Positions 1 to 8,602 are shown, numbered from the stretch's first letter. The stretch: 64,000 bases of DNA from Algoriphagus sp. A40 (GCF_002002735.1 NZ_MUNY01000046.1:46574-110573); one strand, 5' to 3'. A program made the numbers and translations. The notes: generated by a model not told the origin, from the letters alone.

Positions 1-133
1 GATCTGGGTTAAATTCAGTGATTTTTGAAATCATTCTCCTTTGTAAAACATTCCGAATAGTCCAAAAATAATATTGTGGTGTACTAAATGGGCAGATATC
101 ATGGATTTTGGAATTGATAAAAAAAAACAGAAT

Positions 134-2287
134 ATGAACACTTGGGTAAGTTTTTTATTGCTGGCAGTTTTTAGTAGTAGTCCGCTAGTCAGGGTATTGG
201 GACAAACAGGCGAAAGAAAGTTTTTGCAGGATATTAAAACCGAAATAACTCTTCCTCCCCAAGCCGGGAATAATGTCCTCAAACTTTTTTCAGCGCTTCA
301 AAGTGTTGTTGCTGTCACATCGAATGGCGTTTTCCGTTTCCGAAACGGCAGCTGGACTGAAAATCCAAACGGCAGCGACTGGCAAACTGCAACAGTTGAC
401 AAACAAGGAAAAGTCTGGCTGGCAACAGTCAACTCCATTCAGCAGGAAAACTCAGAGCATAAGCTCATTTTGCCTGAAACTTCGAAAAACGACACCATTT
501 TGAGTTTGTTTTGGGAAGATGCAAAAACACTGCACGTGGGTACCACCCGTGGATTGCTCATCTGGGATGGGAAATGGAATCCTCAACCTGAAATCAAAGC
601 CAGGGTAAATGCTGTGGTTTCGGATGCACAAAAACAACTTTGGGTGGCCACCTCCGATGGGCTTTGGCGACGCTCATCGGGCAAATGGGTGAACATGGAT
701 GAAACCATGATGGACCGGGGAAATGGGCGGAATTATTTCACCCTTTCACAACAAAAGGAGGGAGCTGAAATTTTGCTGAGCACTCCGTATTCGGTAGGAT
801 GCATTTCCGAAACAGGAAATAACTGGGTGCTGCGGGCTTCCGATGGCTTGCCTTACGGGCCGGTCAAAGTGATCAGAACCGCTGATGGTGGGTTGTGGTT
901 CGGAACCGACAAGGGAGCGATCAAAAAGGATTCAGACTGGCATTATTACAATGGAAAGAGATGGTTGCCCGATAATCAAGTGAACGACATTCTGCCCATT
1001 GATTCGTATACCGTGTGGATTGCCACTCGGCAGGGAATCAGTCAGATAAAGCAGGTGGAAATGACACTGGAGCAGAAAGCCGATTCCCTGGGGAAAGTAG
1101 CCGAACTCAGGCACAACCGACGCGGATTGATCAACTATTCATGGCTGAAAGTCCCCGGGGATTTGAGCAGTAGCCGGATGGAAAACGAAGATAACGATGG
1201 CCTATGGACTGCTTGTTATCTTGCGGCTCAGTGTTTCAGGTACGGGGCTACCCAAAGTTCTGAAGCCAAAGAATTGGCCGTGCGTACGTTTGAAGCGCTG
1301 GAAAGGCTGGAAACTGTGACCGGAATCTCCGGATATCCTGCCCGATCCTATGCCTTGGCCACCGACAGTGTGAAGCAATCCCGCTCCCCGCACCCTAAAT
1401 TCTGGCATCCTTCGCCTGATGGCAAATGGCTTTGGCTCGATGATACCAGCTCCGACGAAATTGCGGGACATATCTTTACCCTTGGCCTATTCCATGACCT
1501 GGTAGCCGATGAAGGCCAAAAAGAGCGGGCAAAAAGTTTGGTCGAACGGATCATGACCCACATTGTGGACAACGATTTTCACATGATTGATTTTGACGGC
1601 AAGCCCACCCGCTGGGGAATCTGGAATCCTGATTCGCTGAATCACTCCAAAAACTGGATGTTCGAGCGCGGCTTGAATTCTCTTCAGATCCTTTCAAACC
1701 TGAAAACAGCGATTCACCTCACCGGAAATCCAAAGTTTGAAAAGGCCTATCGAGATCTGATCGAAAAGCACGGCTATGCGCAAAACGCCGTTCAGGCCAA
1801 AGTCATGAGTCCATTCGAAAACAGTTATTCGGATGACATCCTCAACTTTTTCCCTTACTATAATCTGCTGAGATACGGGAAAAATGATCCGAATCTACCG
1901 CTGTATGTGCAAAGCCTCGAACGCAGCTGGAAGGCTGTCCGCTCCGACCGGATGCCGGTCTGGAATGTGATGGCCAGTGCTATGCTGGAAAAAGACTGTG
2001 ATATGCAGGTGGTGCGGGAGGAACTGGAACAGTACCCGCTCGACCTGATCAACTGGAGCATGGAAAACAGTCACCGTTGGGACTTGCAGCGCGATATGCT
2101 AGCCGGAAGGTTTGATGAAAATCAGGCCGTAAATCCGGTTCCTACTGCAGAAAGCAATGTATGGCGCTGGAATAACAATCCCCGGCAGTTGGATTCAGGA
2201 TCTGGTGGAGCCAGGGAAGAAGACGGCAGCTACTTTTTGTTTGCCTACTGGATGGCCAGGTATCATTGGCTATTGGCGGGAAATTAA
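134..2287 (+). CDS. Secreted beta-propeller protein with alpha-helical C-terminal domain
   Basis: Function unknown. The start at 134 is preferred because it opens directly on a signal peptide (MNTWVSFLLLAVFSSS, then a cleavage-like VLGQ); the reading frame is open a further 20 codons upstream but that stretch is not signal-like. Residues about 40-330 carry at least five motifs of the two-component-regulator propeller type, such as LWVATSDGLW, LWFGTDKGA and VWIATRQGI. The second half (about 350-715) is Trp/Tyr-rich and helical and looks like an alpha/alpha-toroid fold of the kind found in glycan-active enzymes; this is inference. Expected location is periplasm or cell surface. No kinase domain follows, so it is not a hybrid two-component sensor. 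Confidence 0.75.
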   Translation: MNTWVSFLLLAVFSSSPLVRVLGQTGERKFLQDIKTEITLPPQAGNNVLKLFSALQSVVAVTSNGVFRFRNGSWTENPNGSDWQTATVDKQGKVWLATVNSIQQENSEHKLILPETSKNDTILSLFWEDAKTLHVGTTRGLLIWDGKWNPQPEIKARVNAVVSDAQKQLWVATSDGLWRRSSGKWVNMDETMMDRGNGRNYFTLSQQKEGAEILLSTPYSVGCISETGNNWVLRASDGLPYGPVKVIRTADGGLWFGTDKGAIKKDSDWHYYNGKRWLPDNQVNDILPIDSYTVWIATRQGISQIKQVEMTLEQKADSLGKVAELRHNRRGLINYSWLKVPGDLSSSRMENEDNDGLWTACYLAAQCFRYGATQSSEAKELAVRTFEALERLETVTGISGYPARSYALATDSVKQSRSPHPKFWHPSPDGKWLWLDDTSSDEIAGHIFTLGLFHDLVADEGQKERAKSLVERIMTHIVDNDFHMIDFDGKPTRWGIWNPDSLNHSKNWMFERGLNSLQILSNLKTAIHLTGNPKFEKAYRDLIEKHGYAQNAVQAKVMSPFENSYSDDILNFFPYYNLLRYGKNDPNLPLYVQSLERSWKAVRSDRMPVWNVMASAMLEKDCDMQVVREELEQYPLDLINWSMENSHRWDLQRDMLAGRFDENQAVNPVPTAESNVWRWNNNPRQLDSGSGGAREEDGSYFLFAYWMARYHWLLAGN

Positions 2288-2344
2288 CCGTGAATCGATC
2301 CTTTTAATAACTGGCAATTTGAAATTGACCAAGGTCGAGTGCTC

Positions 2345-2377
2345 AACTTTTCCAAAGTTTTGAACTTTGGAAAAGTT
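2345..2377. repeat. Perfect 15-bp inverted repeat (hairpin)
   Basis: Arms AACTTTTCCAAAGTT (2345-2359) and AACTTTGGAAAAGTT (2363-2377) are exact reverse complements around a 3-base loop. It lies 58 bases after the propeller gene. It has no run of T after the stem, so it may be a REP-like repeat rather than a classical terminator. Confidence 0.8.
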
Positions 2378-2406
2378 ATTGACTGGAATATCCTTCCTGC
2401 CTGAAT

Positions 2407-2531
2407 TGTAAATCCTATTGGATAGTCGAGCAGGGTTGGGTGTTGGATGAGCTTTGGAAATCCTAATAGGGAAGGCCGATTTGCAGCGTGGGCAATCTAT
2501 GTTTAGGCAATCGCCAACTATCCACAGACGG
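2407..2531. repeat. Diverged copy of interspersed repeat R1
   Basis: Shares with the better R1 copies a GAATTnnAAAT head, TTGGATAG, AAGGCnnnTTTGCA, and a tail of the form CGCCAACTATCCACAGACGG (ending at 2531). It fills most of the gap between the propeller gene and the MazF-type toxin and has no coding potential. Confidence 0.5.
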
Positions 2532-2547
2532 ATCTGATTTTTATCTT

Positions 2548-2895
2548 TCAGTTATCTAGGTCCAATACGATTTTGACGTTTTCTTTCACTTTTTTGGAAA
2601 GTTCAGCAGGCAATTCACCGATTTTCTTGAGGAGTCTTTTGTTGTCAATTGCCCGAATCTGATCAATCAAGACATCGCAGTCTTCCTTGAGGCCGGCGAC
2701 ACCTTTTTTGAGATGAACTCTCAAAATTTTACTCTCCGGCTTCACATTCGTGGTAATTGGGCAGATTAAAATAGAGGGGTGAAATTTGTTCAAAATGTCA
2801 ATTTGAACGATGAGTACAGGCCTGGTTTTTCCAGTTTCAGTTCCAAACCTTGGATCCAGATCTGCCAGCCAAACCTCGTGTTTCTTAGTAATCAT
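2548..2895 (-). CDS. MazF/PemK-type mRNA interferase toxin
   Basis: About 115 residues, the usual length of the MazF/PemK family (sequence-specific endoribonucleases that cut mRNA when released from the antitoxin). The N-terminal block EVWLADLDP, the GTETGKTRPVLIVQ strand and the later CPITTN and LIDQIRAID blocks match the family core. The start at 2895 (MITKKHEVWL) is chosen because a MazF protein normally begins just before this strand; it overlaps the antitoxin gene by 11 bases, showing translational coupling. Target sequence cannot be read from the protein. Confidence 0.9.
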   Translation of the reverse strand: MITKKHEVWLADLDPRFGTETGKTRPVLIVQIDILNKFHPSILICPITTNVKPESKILRVHLKKGVAGLKEDCDVLIDQIRAIDNKRLLKKIGELPAELSKKVKENVKIVLDLDN

Positions 2896-3118
2896 ACTCG
2901 CCGAGTTCCTCAAATTCCGAAAGCACCTTCATAGATTCTTCACTGACAAGTTTGGACTCAAAGGCCAGTTGTTTGGTGAGCAGTTTTCTTTTTTGGATGC
3001 GGTTATAGTATTGAAGGGCTTCGTTGATGTATCGGTTTCTGGGTTTGTTGATTGCTCCGATGACTTCCTCGGTCTCCTCAAAGACGCCGTCATCAAGTTT
3101 CAGGGAAAGAGTCTTCAT
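2885..3118 (-). CDS. Ribbon-helix-helix antitoxin of the MazF-type toxin
   Basis: 77 residues. The N-terminus (MKTLSLKLDDGVFEETEEVI...NKPRNRYINEALQYYN) has the beta strand plus two helices of a CopG/RHH DNA-binding domain; the acidic C-terminus (SEFEELGEYDY) is of the type that wraps and blocks a MazF toxin. It lies upstream of and overlaps the toxin gene, the normal antitoxin-first order. By analogy it should repress its own promoter. An R1 repeat copy lies about 90 bases upstream at 3205-3281. Confidence 0.85.
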   Translation of the reverse strand: MKTLSLKLDDGVFEETEEVIGAINKPRNRYINEALQYYNRIQKRKLLTKQLAFESKLVSEESMKVLSEFEELGEYDY

Positions 3119-3204
3119 TTTTTTGGAAGTTAGTGTATCTCAAAAGTATATACTTTCTCTGTTTGATCCAAGGAATTGGATGGGGTTAGAAAGTTTGGAT
3201 GAAG

Positions 3205-3281
3205 AGAATTACAAATTCTTTTGGATAGAAAGGTGTTTTGCAAACTTCGCCAAGTCCAGCGTCAAACTATCCTCAGACTGG
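3205..3281. repeat. Interspersed repeat R1, copy 2
   Basis: Pattern: GAATTACAAATTC, then TTGGATAGAAAGG, GTTTTGCAAAC, TCGCC, and a CAGCGTCAAACTATCCTCAGACTGG-like tail (read in parts). Closely similar to the copies at 7403-7477, 8603-8684 and 12358-12489. Separates the MazEF module from the XRE regulator module. Confidence 0.75.
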
Positions 3282-3303
3282 GTTTTGAAATTAGACTGCA
3301 AAT

Positions 3304-3495
3304 TCAAGTATAGATAAACATTTCCTCGATGGTTTTCTCAAAGAGCTTGGCCATTTTGAAGGCTGTAGGTAAGCTGGGATCGAATTTCTCTTTTTCTATG
3401 GCATTGATCGTCTGACGAGATACCCCGATGATTTCGGCAAGTTCTTCCTGTGTCATATTCCGTTCCACCCTCAATTCACGAATTCGATTTTTCAT
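3304..3495 (-). CDS. XRE-family helix-turn-helix regulator (YgzD-like)
   Basis: 63 residues, almost entirely one Cro/CI helix-turn-helix: RELRVERNMTQEELAEIIGV followed by SRQTINAIEKEKFDPSL. Proteins of this size bind DNA as dimers and commonly control a neighbouring small membrane protein gene. It is the second gene of a two-gene unit; its ATG overlaps the stop of the membrane protein gene by 4 bases (ATGA). The likely binding site is the dyad at 3902-3919. Effector unknown. Confidence 0.9.
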   Translation of the reverse strand: MKNRIRELRVERNMTQEELAEIIGVSRQTINAIEKEKFDPSLPTAFKMAKLFEKTIEEMFIYT

Positions 3496-3893
3496 TTGAA
3501 TCGTTTCGAATTGACCAGGACTGCCACCAGATAAGTGATCCCAATAAACATCACCAGAAACCCAATATCAGCATTGAAGGAAATGAGTTCCTGTTGGTCA
3601 AGAATGGAGAATGTGAGGCCGACCACTACTGCTAGTCCAAGCGAAATCGCCATACTCTCCAAGTGAATTTTCTTTTCCAGTTCATCGAAGTGATTGAAGA
3701 GGTCGCGATTGGCCAAGATCATCAAGATGCCATTGGCCAGATTGACCAGTATCGCAAAAGTGGTCAGAAAGGGATGTCCATCCCAAAGAAATTCTGGTCC
3801 AAAGGTGGCAATCGCCAGAGTGGCAACCCATGACCAAGTCCAAGCTGCTAGTTTCTTCACTCGTTTGTTTCGTTCTAGTTTCATCGTTTCCAT
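3492..3893 (-). CDS. Four-helix membrane protein partner of the XRE regulator
   Basis: About 133 residues with four hydrophobic segments: WTWSWVATLAIATFG, FLTTFAILVNLANGILMI, AISLGLAVVVGLTFSIL and IGFLVMFIGITYLVAVLV. The loop between helices 2 and 3 is charged (FNHFDELEKKIHLE). It resembles small membrane proteins encoded with XRE regulators in many bacteria; no biochemical function is known to me. The start may be 3893 or the second Met at 3884, which has a better GGAAAC-like ribosome site. First gene of the pair, directly behind the operator. Confidence 0.75.
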   Translation of the reverse strand: METMKLERNKRVKKLAAWTWSWVATLAIATFGPEFLWDGHPFLTTFAILVNLANGILMILANRDLFNHFDELEKKIHLESMAISLGLAVVVGLTFSILDQQELISFNADIGFLVMFIGITYLVAVLVNSKRFK

Positions 3894-3901
3894 ATTCTTT
3901 A

Positions 3902-3957
3902 TGTAAAGTTTACTTTACAAATGTAAATAAGACTTTACAAAAGTCAAGTTTTGTTTA
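3902..3957. promoter_or_regulatory. Operator cluster for the XRE regulator
   Basis: TGTAAAG-TTTA-CTTTACA (3902-3919) is a 7-bp perfect dyad. It is followed by further half-sites TGTAAAT (3922-3928), ACTTTACA (3932-3939) and TGTTTACA near 3952. The cluster ends 9 bases from the first start codon, so a bound repressor would block the promoter or initiation. Assignment to the XRE protein is inference from position. Confidence 0.65.
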
Positions 3958-3959
3958 CA

Positions 3960-4363
3960 TTATTTTTTGATTTTTATTTTTAAAAGTGCCAGATAAATAC
4001 TTCTGATACGGTCAAACTCTGCTCCGAGGAAAAAGGGACTACCCGTAGCTGGGCAAGGGTCAGGCCGGCGTATCAGTTCAGAACTGAAATGCAGGAGCTA
4101 TAAAGTGAAAATTCCCAGAAATCAATTGTTTTAAAAAATGTCAGGGCAGCGCCTAACTACACACAGACGGGGTAGTTAAAAAACAGGCCAAGCGTTCCTT
4201 GAACCACACAGCCAGAAGCCAGTGGACTGCGTCGAAGGCTGCAAAATCACGGGCAATCCGCTACTTCCCGTCGCCTTTTTCAAAGTATTTACCGAGAAGG
4301 GCGCATTTATGAGCACTTTTGTGGGGCAGAAAAAGCCAATCACCTAAACAAGCGTACTAGTAC
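3960..4363. other. Gene-free, structure-rich stretch before rapA-like gene
   Basis: No open frame worth calling. Several inverted repeats are visible: CTGATACG (4003-4010) pairs with CGTATCAG (4069-4076) across 58 bases; TAACTAC (4154-4160) pairs with GTAGTTA (4172-4178); ACGGG and CCCGT pair near 4250-4270. Positions 4147-4170 resemble the tail of repeat R1. The stretch is visibly more G+C-rich than 3900-3990 and may be the border of an acquired segment or hold an untranslated RNA; neither is shown. Confidence 0.4.
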
Positions 4364-7192
4364 ATGAGGGAATTTTTACTAAACCAACGATACACCAGCG
4401 CAGGAGAGCCTGAGCTGGGAGTGGGCGTGGTCACAGAAGTCAGCAAGGGAAAGGTGCGGATATCATTTCCGGCATCAGATGAAGTGAGACTGTATTCCAT
4501 AGAAAGTGCTCCCTTGCTCAGAACGGTCTTCAAACCCGGGCACACGATCGTAGATCAGCAGGGACAACCCTTGGTGATCGAGGAGGTTAAACTCGAACGT
4601 GGCTTGTATCTGTATTACGGCGACGACAGAACGCTAAGTGAGGCTGAGCTTGGGGACGTGTCCACTTCGCATACGGTCGAGGATAGGCTGTTTGCGGGGG
4701 ATGTGGATTCGCCCGAACTGTTTGCCCTGCGCCGGGAAACCCTGGATTACAATTATCAGCGAAGAATATCTCCGGTACATGGATTTGTCGGGGGAAAAGT
4801 CGACTTAATCCCGCATCAATTGTACATCGCCCACGAGGTGAGTTCGCGGTTTGCTCCCCGTGTGCTGCTTTCCGATCAGGTTGGATTGGGGAAAACCATC
4901 GAGGCCTGCCTGATTCTGCATCGCTTGCTGGTGACTGGCAGGATAACACGGGTGCTGATTCTTGTGCCCGAATCCCTGATTCACCAGTGGTTTGTGGAGG
5001 TGTTGCGCAGATTCAACCTGTGGTTTAATATTTTCGATGAAAAACGTTGTGCCTCCCTCGAAAAGGGTGCGCCGGAGGGAAATCCTTTCCTCGATGATCA
5101 GTTGGTGATCTCTAGCATCGAGTTTCTGGCAGGTTCTGCAAAACGAACCCAACAGGCCGTTTCTGCCGGTTGGGATATGCTGGTGGTGGACGAAGCGCAT
5201 CACCTCGAATGGTCAGTGGAGGAAGCCAGTCCAGAGTACAGCATCGTGGACTTGCTGAGTAGAGTGGCAAAGGGCCTGTTGCTTCTGACTGCTACCCCGG
5301 AGCAACTGGGGGTGGAAAGTCACTTTGCGCGGCTTCGCTTGCTTGACCCCAATCGGTATGCTGATTTCCGGGATTTTGTCAAGGAATCAGAAGGCTACAA
5401 AGACATCGCTGCTATTGTCGAAAAACTCTCGGCAGGCAAAGGCTTGACAGCGAAGGAAAAGACCTTGTTGGAGTCAATGTTTTCCAAAGAAAGAATCTCC
5501 CTGCTTGCCAATAAGGACGAGCAAGCTACGCACAACTTGATCGAAGATCTGCTCGATCAGTACGGCCCGGGTAGAGTGCTCTTTCGCAACACCCGGCTGG
5601 CCATGAGTGGCTTTCCAAAGCGGATAGCCCAGCTGATCCCGCTTCGGGACGAGGAAAATCAAAGGGTATGGATCGAGCGTCTGCGGAATGAGTTTTCGGA
5701 TGATATGCAAGGCACTTTTGAATCCAGGGGGGGGCAGGAATTTTGGTTTGACGAAGATCCGCGGGTAAAGTGGCTGCTGGGGAAGATGGAGGAATTGGAG
5801 CCTGCAAAGATCCTCTTAATCTGTACCTCCAAGGAGAAGGTGCTGGCCTTGGAGTCAGCCTTGAGTAAATTCCCTGAGTTCACTGCGAGTGTTTTTCACG
5901 AAGACCTCACGCTGGTACAGCGCGATCGTAACGCAGCTTGGTTTGCTGAGCCGGACGGTGCGCAAATCCTCCTCTGCTCAGAGATTGGGAGTGAAGGACG
6001 GAACTTTCAATTCGCACATCACCTCGTGCTGTTTGATATGCCTTTCCATCCCGAATTGCTGGAGCAGCGGATCGGCAGACTTGACCGGATAGGCCAGAAA
6101 AAGGACATCACGATCTTCATCCCCTATCTAGTGGGCAGCCCCCAAGAGCTCCTGGTCCGATGGTTTCATGAAGGGATCAATGCGTTCAATGCCAACCTGG
6201 AAGGAGGAGATATGATCTCCAAACTCTTCAGCAGTAGGCTGCTTACGATTGCTAAAAACACCTCGTTTGAAGTTGCCGAAACGGAATTGGAAGTCTTGAT
6301 CGCCGAAACGGCTGAATACCAAAAAGTACTGAAGAAAAATCTGGCTGAAGGGCGTGACAGTATGCTGGAGATGAATTCATTTCGTCCGAAAGTTGCGGAG
6401 AGACTGATTCAGCAAATCAGGCAGGAGGACAATGATCCTGCGCTGGAGACGTACCTGACCAAAGTCTTTCGGCATTTTGACATCGAGATGGAAGACCTTG
6501 CCGCCCGGACATACCTGTTGCACCCGGTGTCATTTAGCGCTTCTGTATTTCCGGCGATTCCGAGAGAAGGAGTGCAGGTCACCTTTGACAGACAGAGCGC
6601 GCTCAGCAGAGAGGATGTCAGCTTCCTTACCTGGGATCATCCCATGGCGACCGGAGCCATCGATAAAGTGCTTAGCTCCACCATCGGCACGGCGAGCTGT
6701 GGACTGATTCGGAGATCCGGGAAACCCGGACTGGTGCTTGAATTGATTTTCGTCCTTGAGACTTCCGGAAAGCAGCGGATTGACATCGATCGATTCCTAC
6801 CCCATACCCCGCTGCGGGTTGTAGTTGACCATACAGGAGACGATGTGACGGAAAGCTTCTCGGTCGCAATGCTTAACAAAAGCGTTGTGCCCGGCAAGAT
6901 AGATTCCTTGCTGGAAAGCAACCTGTTTGTGGAAACCATGCTGCCCGATATGATTGCATCCGCCACGGAGATTGCGGAGGAGATGGGCGAAAATGAGATT
7001 GAGAAGGGCCTGGCTCGCATGAGACATACCCTGGATCATGAAATCAACCGGCTGAGCGCCCTTCAGAAAAAGAACAAAGACATCCGGGTCGACGAAATCC
7101 AGGCAGCGATCGCAGAAAGAAATACCTTGTCCGCCCTTATCAAAAGAGCCAGGGTACGGTTGGATGCGGTGCAGGTGATCAGGAGGGAGTAG
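4364..7192 (+). CDS. rapA: RapA-like SWI2/SNF2 ATPase (RNA polymerase recycling factor type)
   Basis: 942 residues, close to E. coli RapA (968). In order: an N-terminal region with small beta-barrel character (about 1-100); Walker A DQVGLGKT (171-178); helicase motif II DEAH (276-279); motif III LLLTATP (about 306-312); motif VI EQRIGRLDRIGQ (about 567-578); then a long C-terminal region ending in charged helices. In E. coli RapA binds RNA polymerase and helps recycle it after termination, using ATP to translocate on duplex DNA. The gene stands alone, is more G+C-rich than its neighbours by eye, and is bounded by repeat fragments at 4147-4170 and 7343-7477. Orthology to RapA rather than another bacterial Snf2 protein is likely but not proved. 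Confidence 0.85.
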   Translation: MREFLLNQRYTSAGEPELGVGVVTEVSKGKVRISFPASDEVRLYSIESAPLLRTVFKPGHTIVDQQGQPLVIEEVKLERGLYLYYGDDRTLSEAELGDVSTSHTVEDRLFAGDVDSPELFALRRETLDYNYQRRISPVHGFVGGKVDLIPHQLYIAHEVSSRFAPRVLLSDQVGLGKTIEACLILHRLLVTGRITRVLILVPESLIHQWFVEVLRRFNLWFNIFDEKRCASLEKGAPEGNPFLDDQLVISSIEFLAGSAKRTQQAVSAGWDMLVVDEAHHLEWSVEEASPEYSIVDLLSRVAKGLLLLTATPEQLGVESHFARLRLLDPNRYADFRDFVKESEGYKDIAAIVEKLSAGKGLTAKEKTLLESMFSKERISLLANKDEQATHNLIEDLLDQYGPGRVLFRNTRLAMSGFPKRIAQLIPLRDEENQRVWIERLRNEFSDDMQGTFESRGGQEFWFDEDPRVKWLLGKMEELEPAKILLICTSKEKVLALESALSKFPEFTASVFHEDLTLVQRDRNAAWFAEPDGAQILLCSEIGSEGRNFQFAHHLVLFDMPFHPELLEQRIGRLDRIGQKKDITIFIPYLVGSPQELLVRWFHEGINAFNANLEGGDMISKLFSSRLLTIAKNTSFEVAETELEVLIAETAEYQKVLKKNLAEGRDSMLEMNSFRPKVAERLIQQIRQEDNDPALETYLTKVFRHFDIEMEDLAARTYLLHPVSFSASVFPAIPREGVQVTFDRQSALSREDVSFLTWDHPMATGAIDKVLSSTIGTASCGLIRRSGKPGLVLELIFVLETSGKQRIDIDRFLPHTPLRVVVDHTGDDVTESFSVAMLNKSVVPGKIDSLLESNLFVETMLPDMIASATEIAEEMGENEIEKGLARMRHTLDHEINRLSALQKKNKDIRVDEIQAAIAERNTLSALIKRARVRLDAVQVIRRE

Positions 7193-7342
7193 GGGAAAGA
7201 TTTGCAGAATCAAAAATTTACGAATTGGTCTCGCATTGTTAATCGTAACTCACCAACTGAGCTCGACCACCATATACCAACAGGTTCCTGACACCGAGCA
7301 CTCGTACTGAGCTCGGTTGCTGAGCGTGTCGAACCAGGTCGA

Positions 7343-7390
7343 AGTACAGTTTGGGTGTTTTGCTCTCAAACAGTCGGGACTAGGTTCAGA
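7343..7390. repeat. Partial copy of interspersed repeat R2
   Basis: Carries AAGTACAG, GTTTTGCT, and CAGTCGGGACTA.GTTCA, the 3' half of the R2 unit at 8498-8598. Upstream, 7255-7345 contains CTGAGCTCG and GCTGAGCGTGTCGAA, a repeat motif frequent in Bacteroidota intergenic DNA. The whole gap 7193-7511 is repeat-derived and I see no gene in it. Confidence 0.55.
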
Positions 7391-7402
7391 TAGTCTAAAT
7401 TT

Positions 7403-7477
7403 GAATTACAAATTCGTTTGGATAGAAGGGCGTTTTGCAAACAATGTATAGGCTAGCTCTAACCTACACACCGACGG
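7403..7477. repeat. Interspersed repeat R1, copy 3
   Basis: GAATTACAAATTCGTTTGG, ATAGAAGGGCGTTTTGCAAA and a CTAACCTACACACCGACGG tail. Directly follows the partial R2 copy, the same R2-then-R1 order as at 8498-8684. Confidence 0.75.
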
Positions 7478-7511
7478 AGAAATCGAAGCCAATTTTCGTT
7501 CTGGAATGGAA

Positions 7512-8285
7512 TTAAGAGACTGTCGTTGGATTGAAAGCTTTGTTAGGTTGAAACGCCTGGTTTAAGAATATCGCATCTGCTTGCAGGATTGATCCATCCT
7601 TTGGGGAATGAAGTTGATCATAATTGCCCATAAAGGAAAATCCCATTTCCTTCAGCATAGAATAGATCGTATCAAAGTATACTTGATTTTCATAAAGCTC
7701 CTGAAAAGACACCTCCAAAATAAGCACGGATGCCTTTTTAATCGTGTCTATTCCCCCCAGGATCACCATCTTTTCAAATCCCTGCACATCGATCTTGACC
7801 AGGATCGGGCCTGTTAGTTCCAAAGACTTGGCGGATAGGTTATCCAGGGTATCCACTGAGATTTTTATCAGTTTCTCATTTTGGGTAAAAGGAAAGTTCT
7901 CTTTGTGGAGGTTTTTCATCGGCAAAAGACTGGAGGAATCGGAAAAGTCATTTTGAAAAAAGTCAAATGTTCCGGGCTTTTCGCCTAGCCCCAGATTGAA
8001 CCCCTTAAAGTTTGGGTCGTTTTTGAAAAGCTCACAAAGGTGATTGAAGACCTCCGGAATCGGTTCAAAACAGTAAATTTTTGCCAAAGGAAACAGCAGT
8101 CTAAATCGAGAGGCAAATTGCCCCCGATTGGCACCGATATCGATTATTGTTTTGAAAGAAAAATTTTGAAGCCAGAGGTGTTTTTTGAAAAAGTCATTTT
8201 CCACCGTCATTCCTGAGATGAACAAGGGGCCCTTTCTCATTTCGTATCCAAAAGATCTTAAAAATTTATTGATCTGTTCTTTCAT
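7512..8285 (-). CDS. FkbM-family methyltransferase
   Basis: 257 residues, a class I S-adenosylmethionine methyltransferase of the FkbM type. The SAM-binding loop is FKTIIDIGANRGQFA (about residues 44-58), followed by IYCFEPIPEVF (acidic residue at the end of strand 2) and the family block VKIDVQGFEKMVILGG. FkbM proteins O-methylate sugars or secondary metabolites; in isolation the substrate is unknown. No other glycan genes adjoin it, so it looks like a lone accessory gene between R1/R2 repeat copies. Confidence 0.85.
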   Translation of the reverse strand: MKEQINKFLRSFGYEMRKGPLFISGMTVENDFFKKHLWLQNFSFKTIIDIGANRGQFASRFRLLFPLAKIYCFEPIPEVFNHLCELFKNDPNFKGFNLGLGEKPGTFDFFQNDFSDSSSLLPMKNLHKENFPFTQNEKLIKISVDTLDNLSAKSLELTGPILVKIDVQGFEKMVILGGIDTIKKASVLILEVSFQELYENQVYFDTIYSMLKEMGFSFMGNYDQLHSPKDGSILQADAIFLNQAFQPNKAFNPTTVS

Positions 8286-8497
8286 AGACTCTATCGTTTT
8301 TCGTCAAAATTATCCGATTGCTTATTTGTTATTAATGTTAAGTCGCTCATTAAAAGATCTTCCCCATTTTAGTTTACCGACTTTCTTGTTTCTAATTTCT
8401 TGCTAAATACAATTCAGAGTATCAACTGATCTGCCAGTTGAGGGATAAACGTTCGTTTTTGGCTTGGAAGCTTGCCTGCAGCAGGGAGAATAATTTT

Positions 8498-8598
8498 ACT
8501 CCCCTGAGAATAAGGTACAGCAAGATGTCCGAATAACAAATTCTTGGGGTTACTCGAGTATTTTGCTGCTGTGCAGCAGTCGGGGCTACGTTCAATCA
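8498..8598. repeat. Interspersed repeat R2, copy 1
   Basis: ACTCCCCTGAGAATAAGG, TACAGCAAGATGTCCGAA, TAACAAATTCT, and GCTGCTGTGCAGCAGTCGGG.CTA. The copy at 11464-11562 matches through most of the unit. The CTGC-TGT-GCAG core can form a hairpin. Lies in the 466-base gap between the FkbM gene and the lipoprotein gene. Confidence 0.8.
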
Positions 8599-8602
8599 GA
8601 GT

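Noticed and set aside
2885..2895. The same 11-base overlap in MazEF, the PIN pair and the NtrC/kinase pair
   Set aside because: Three equal overlaps are striking, but the genes are unrelated and short overlaps of this size are common. Treated as chance.
4147..4178. Integron attC-like site (GCCTAAC with a nearby GTAGTTA)
   Set aside because: The short stem is real, but there is no paired core of the right spacing, no second site and no integrase. The stretch matches the tail of repeat R1 better.
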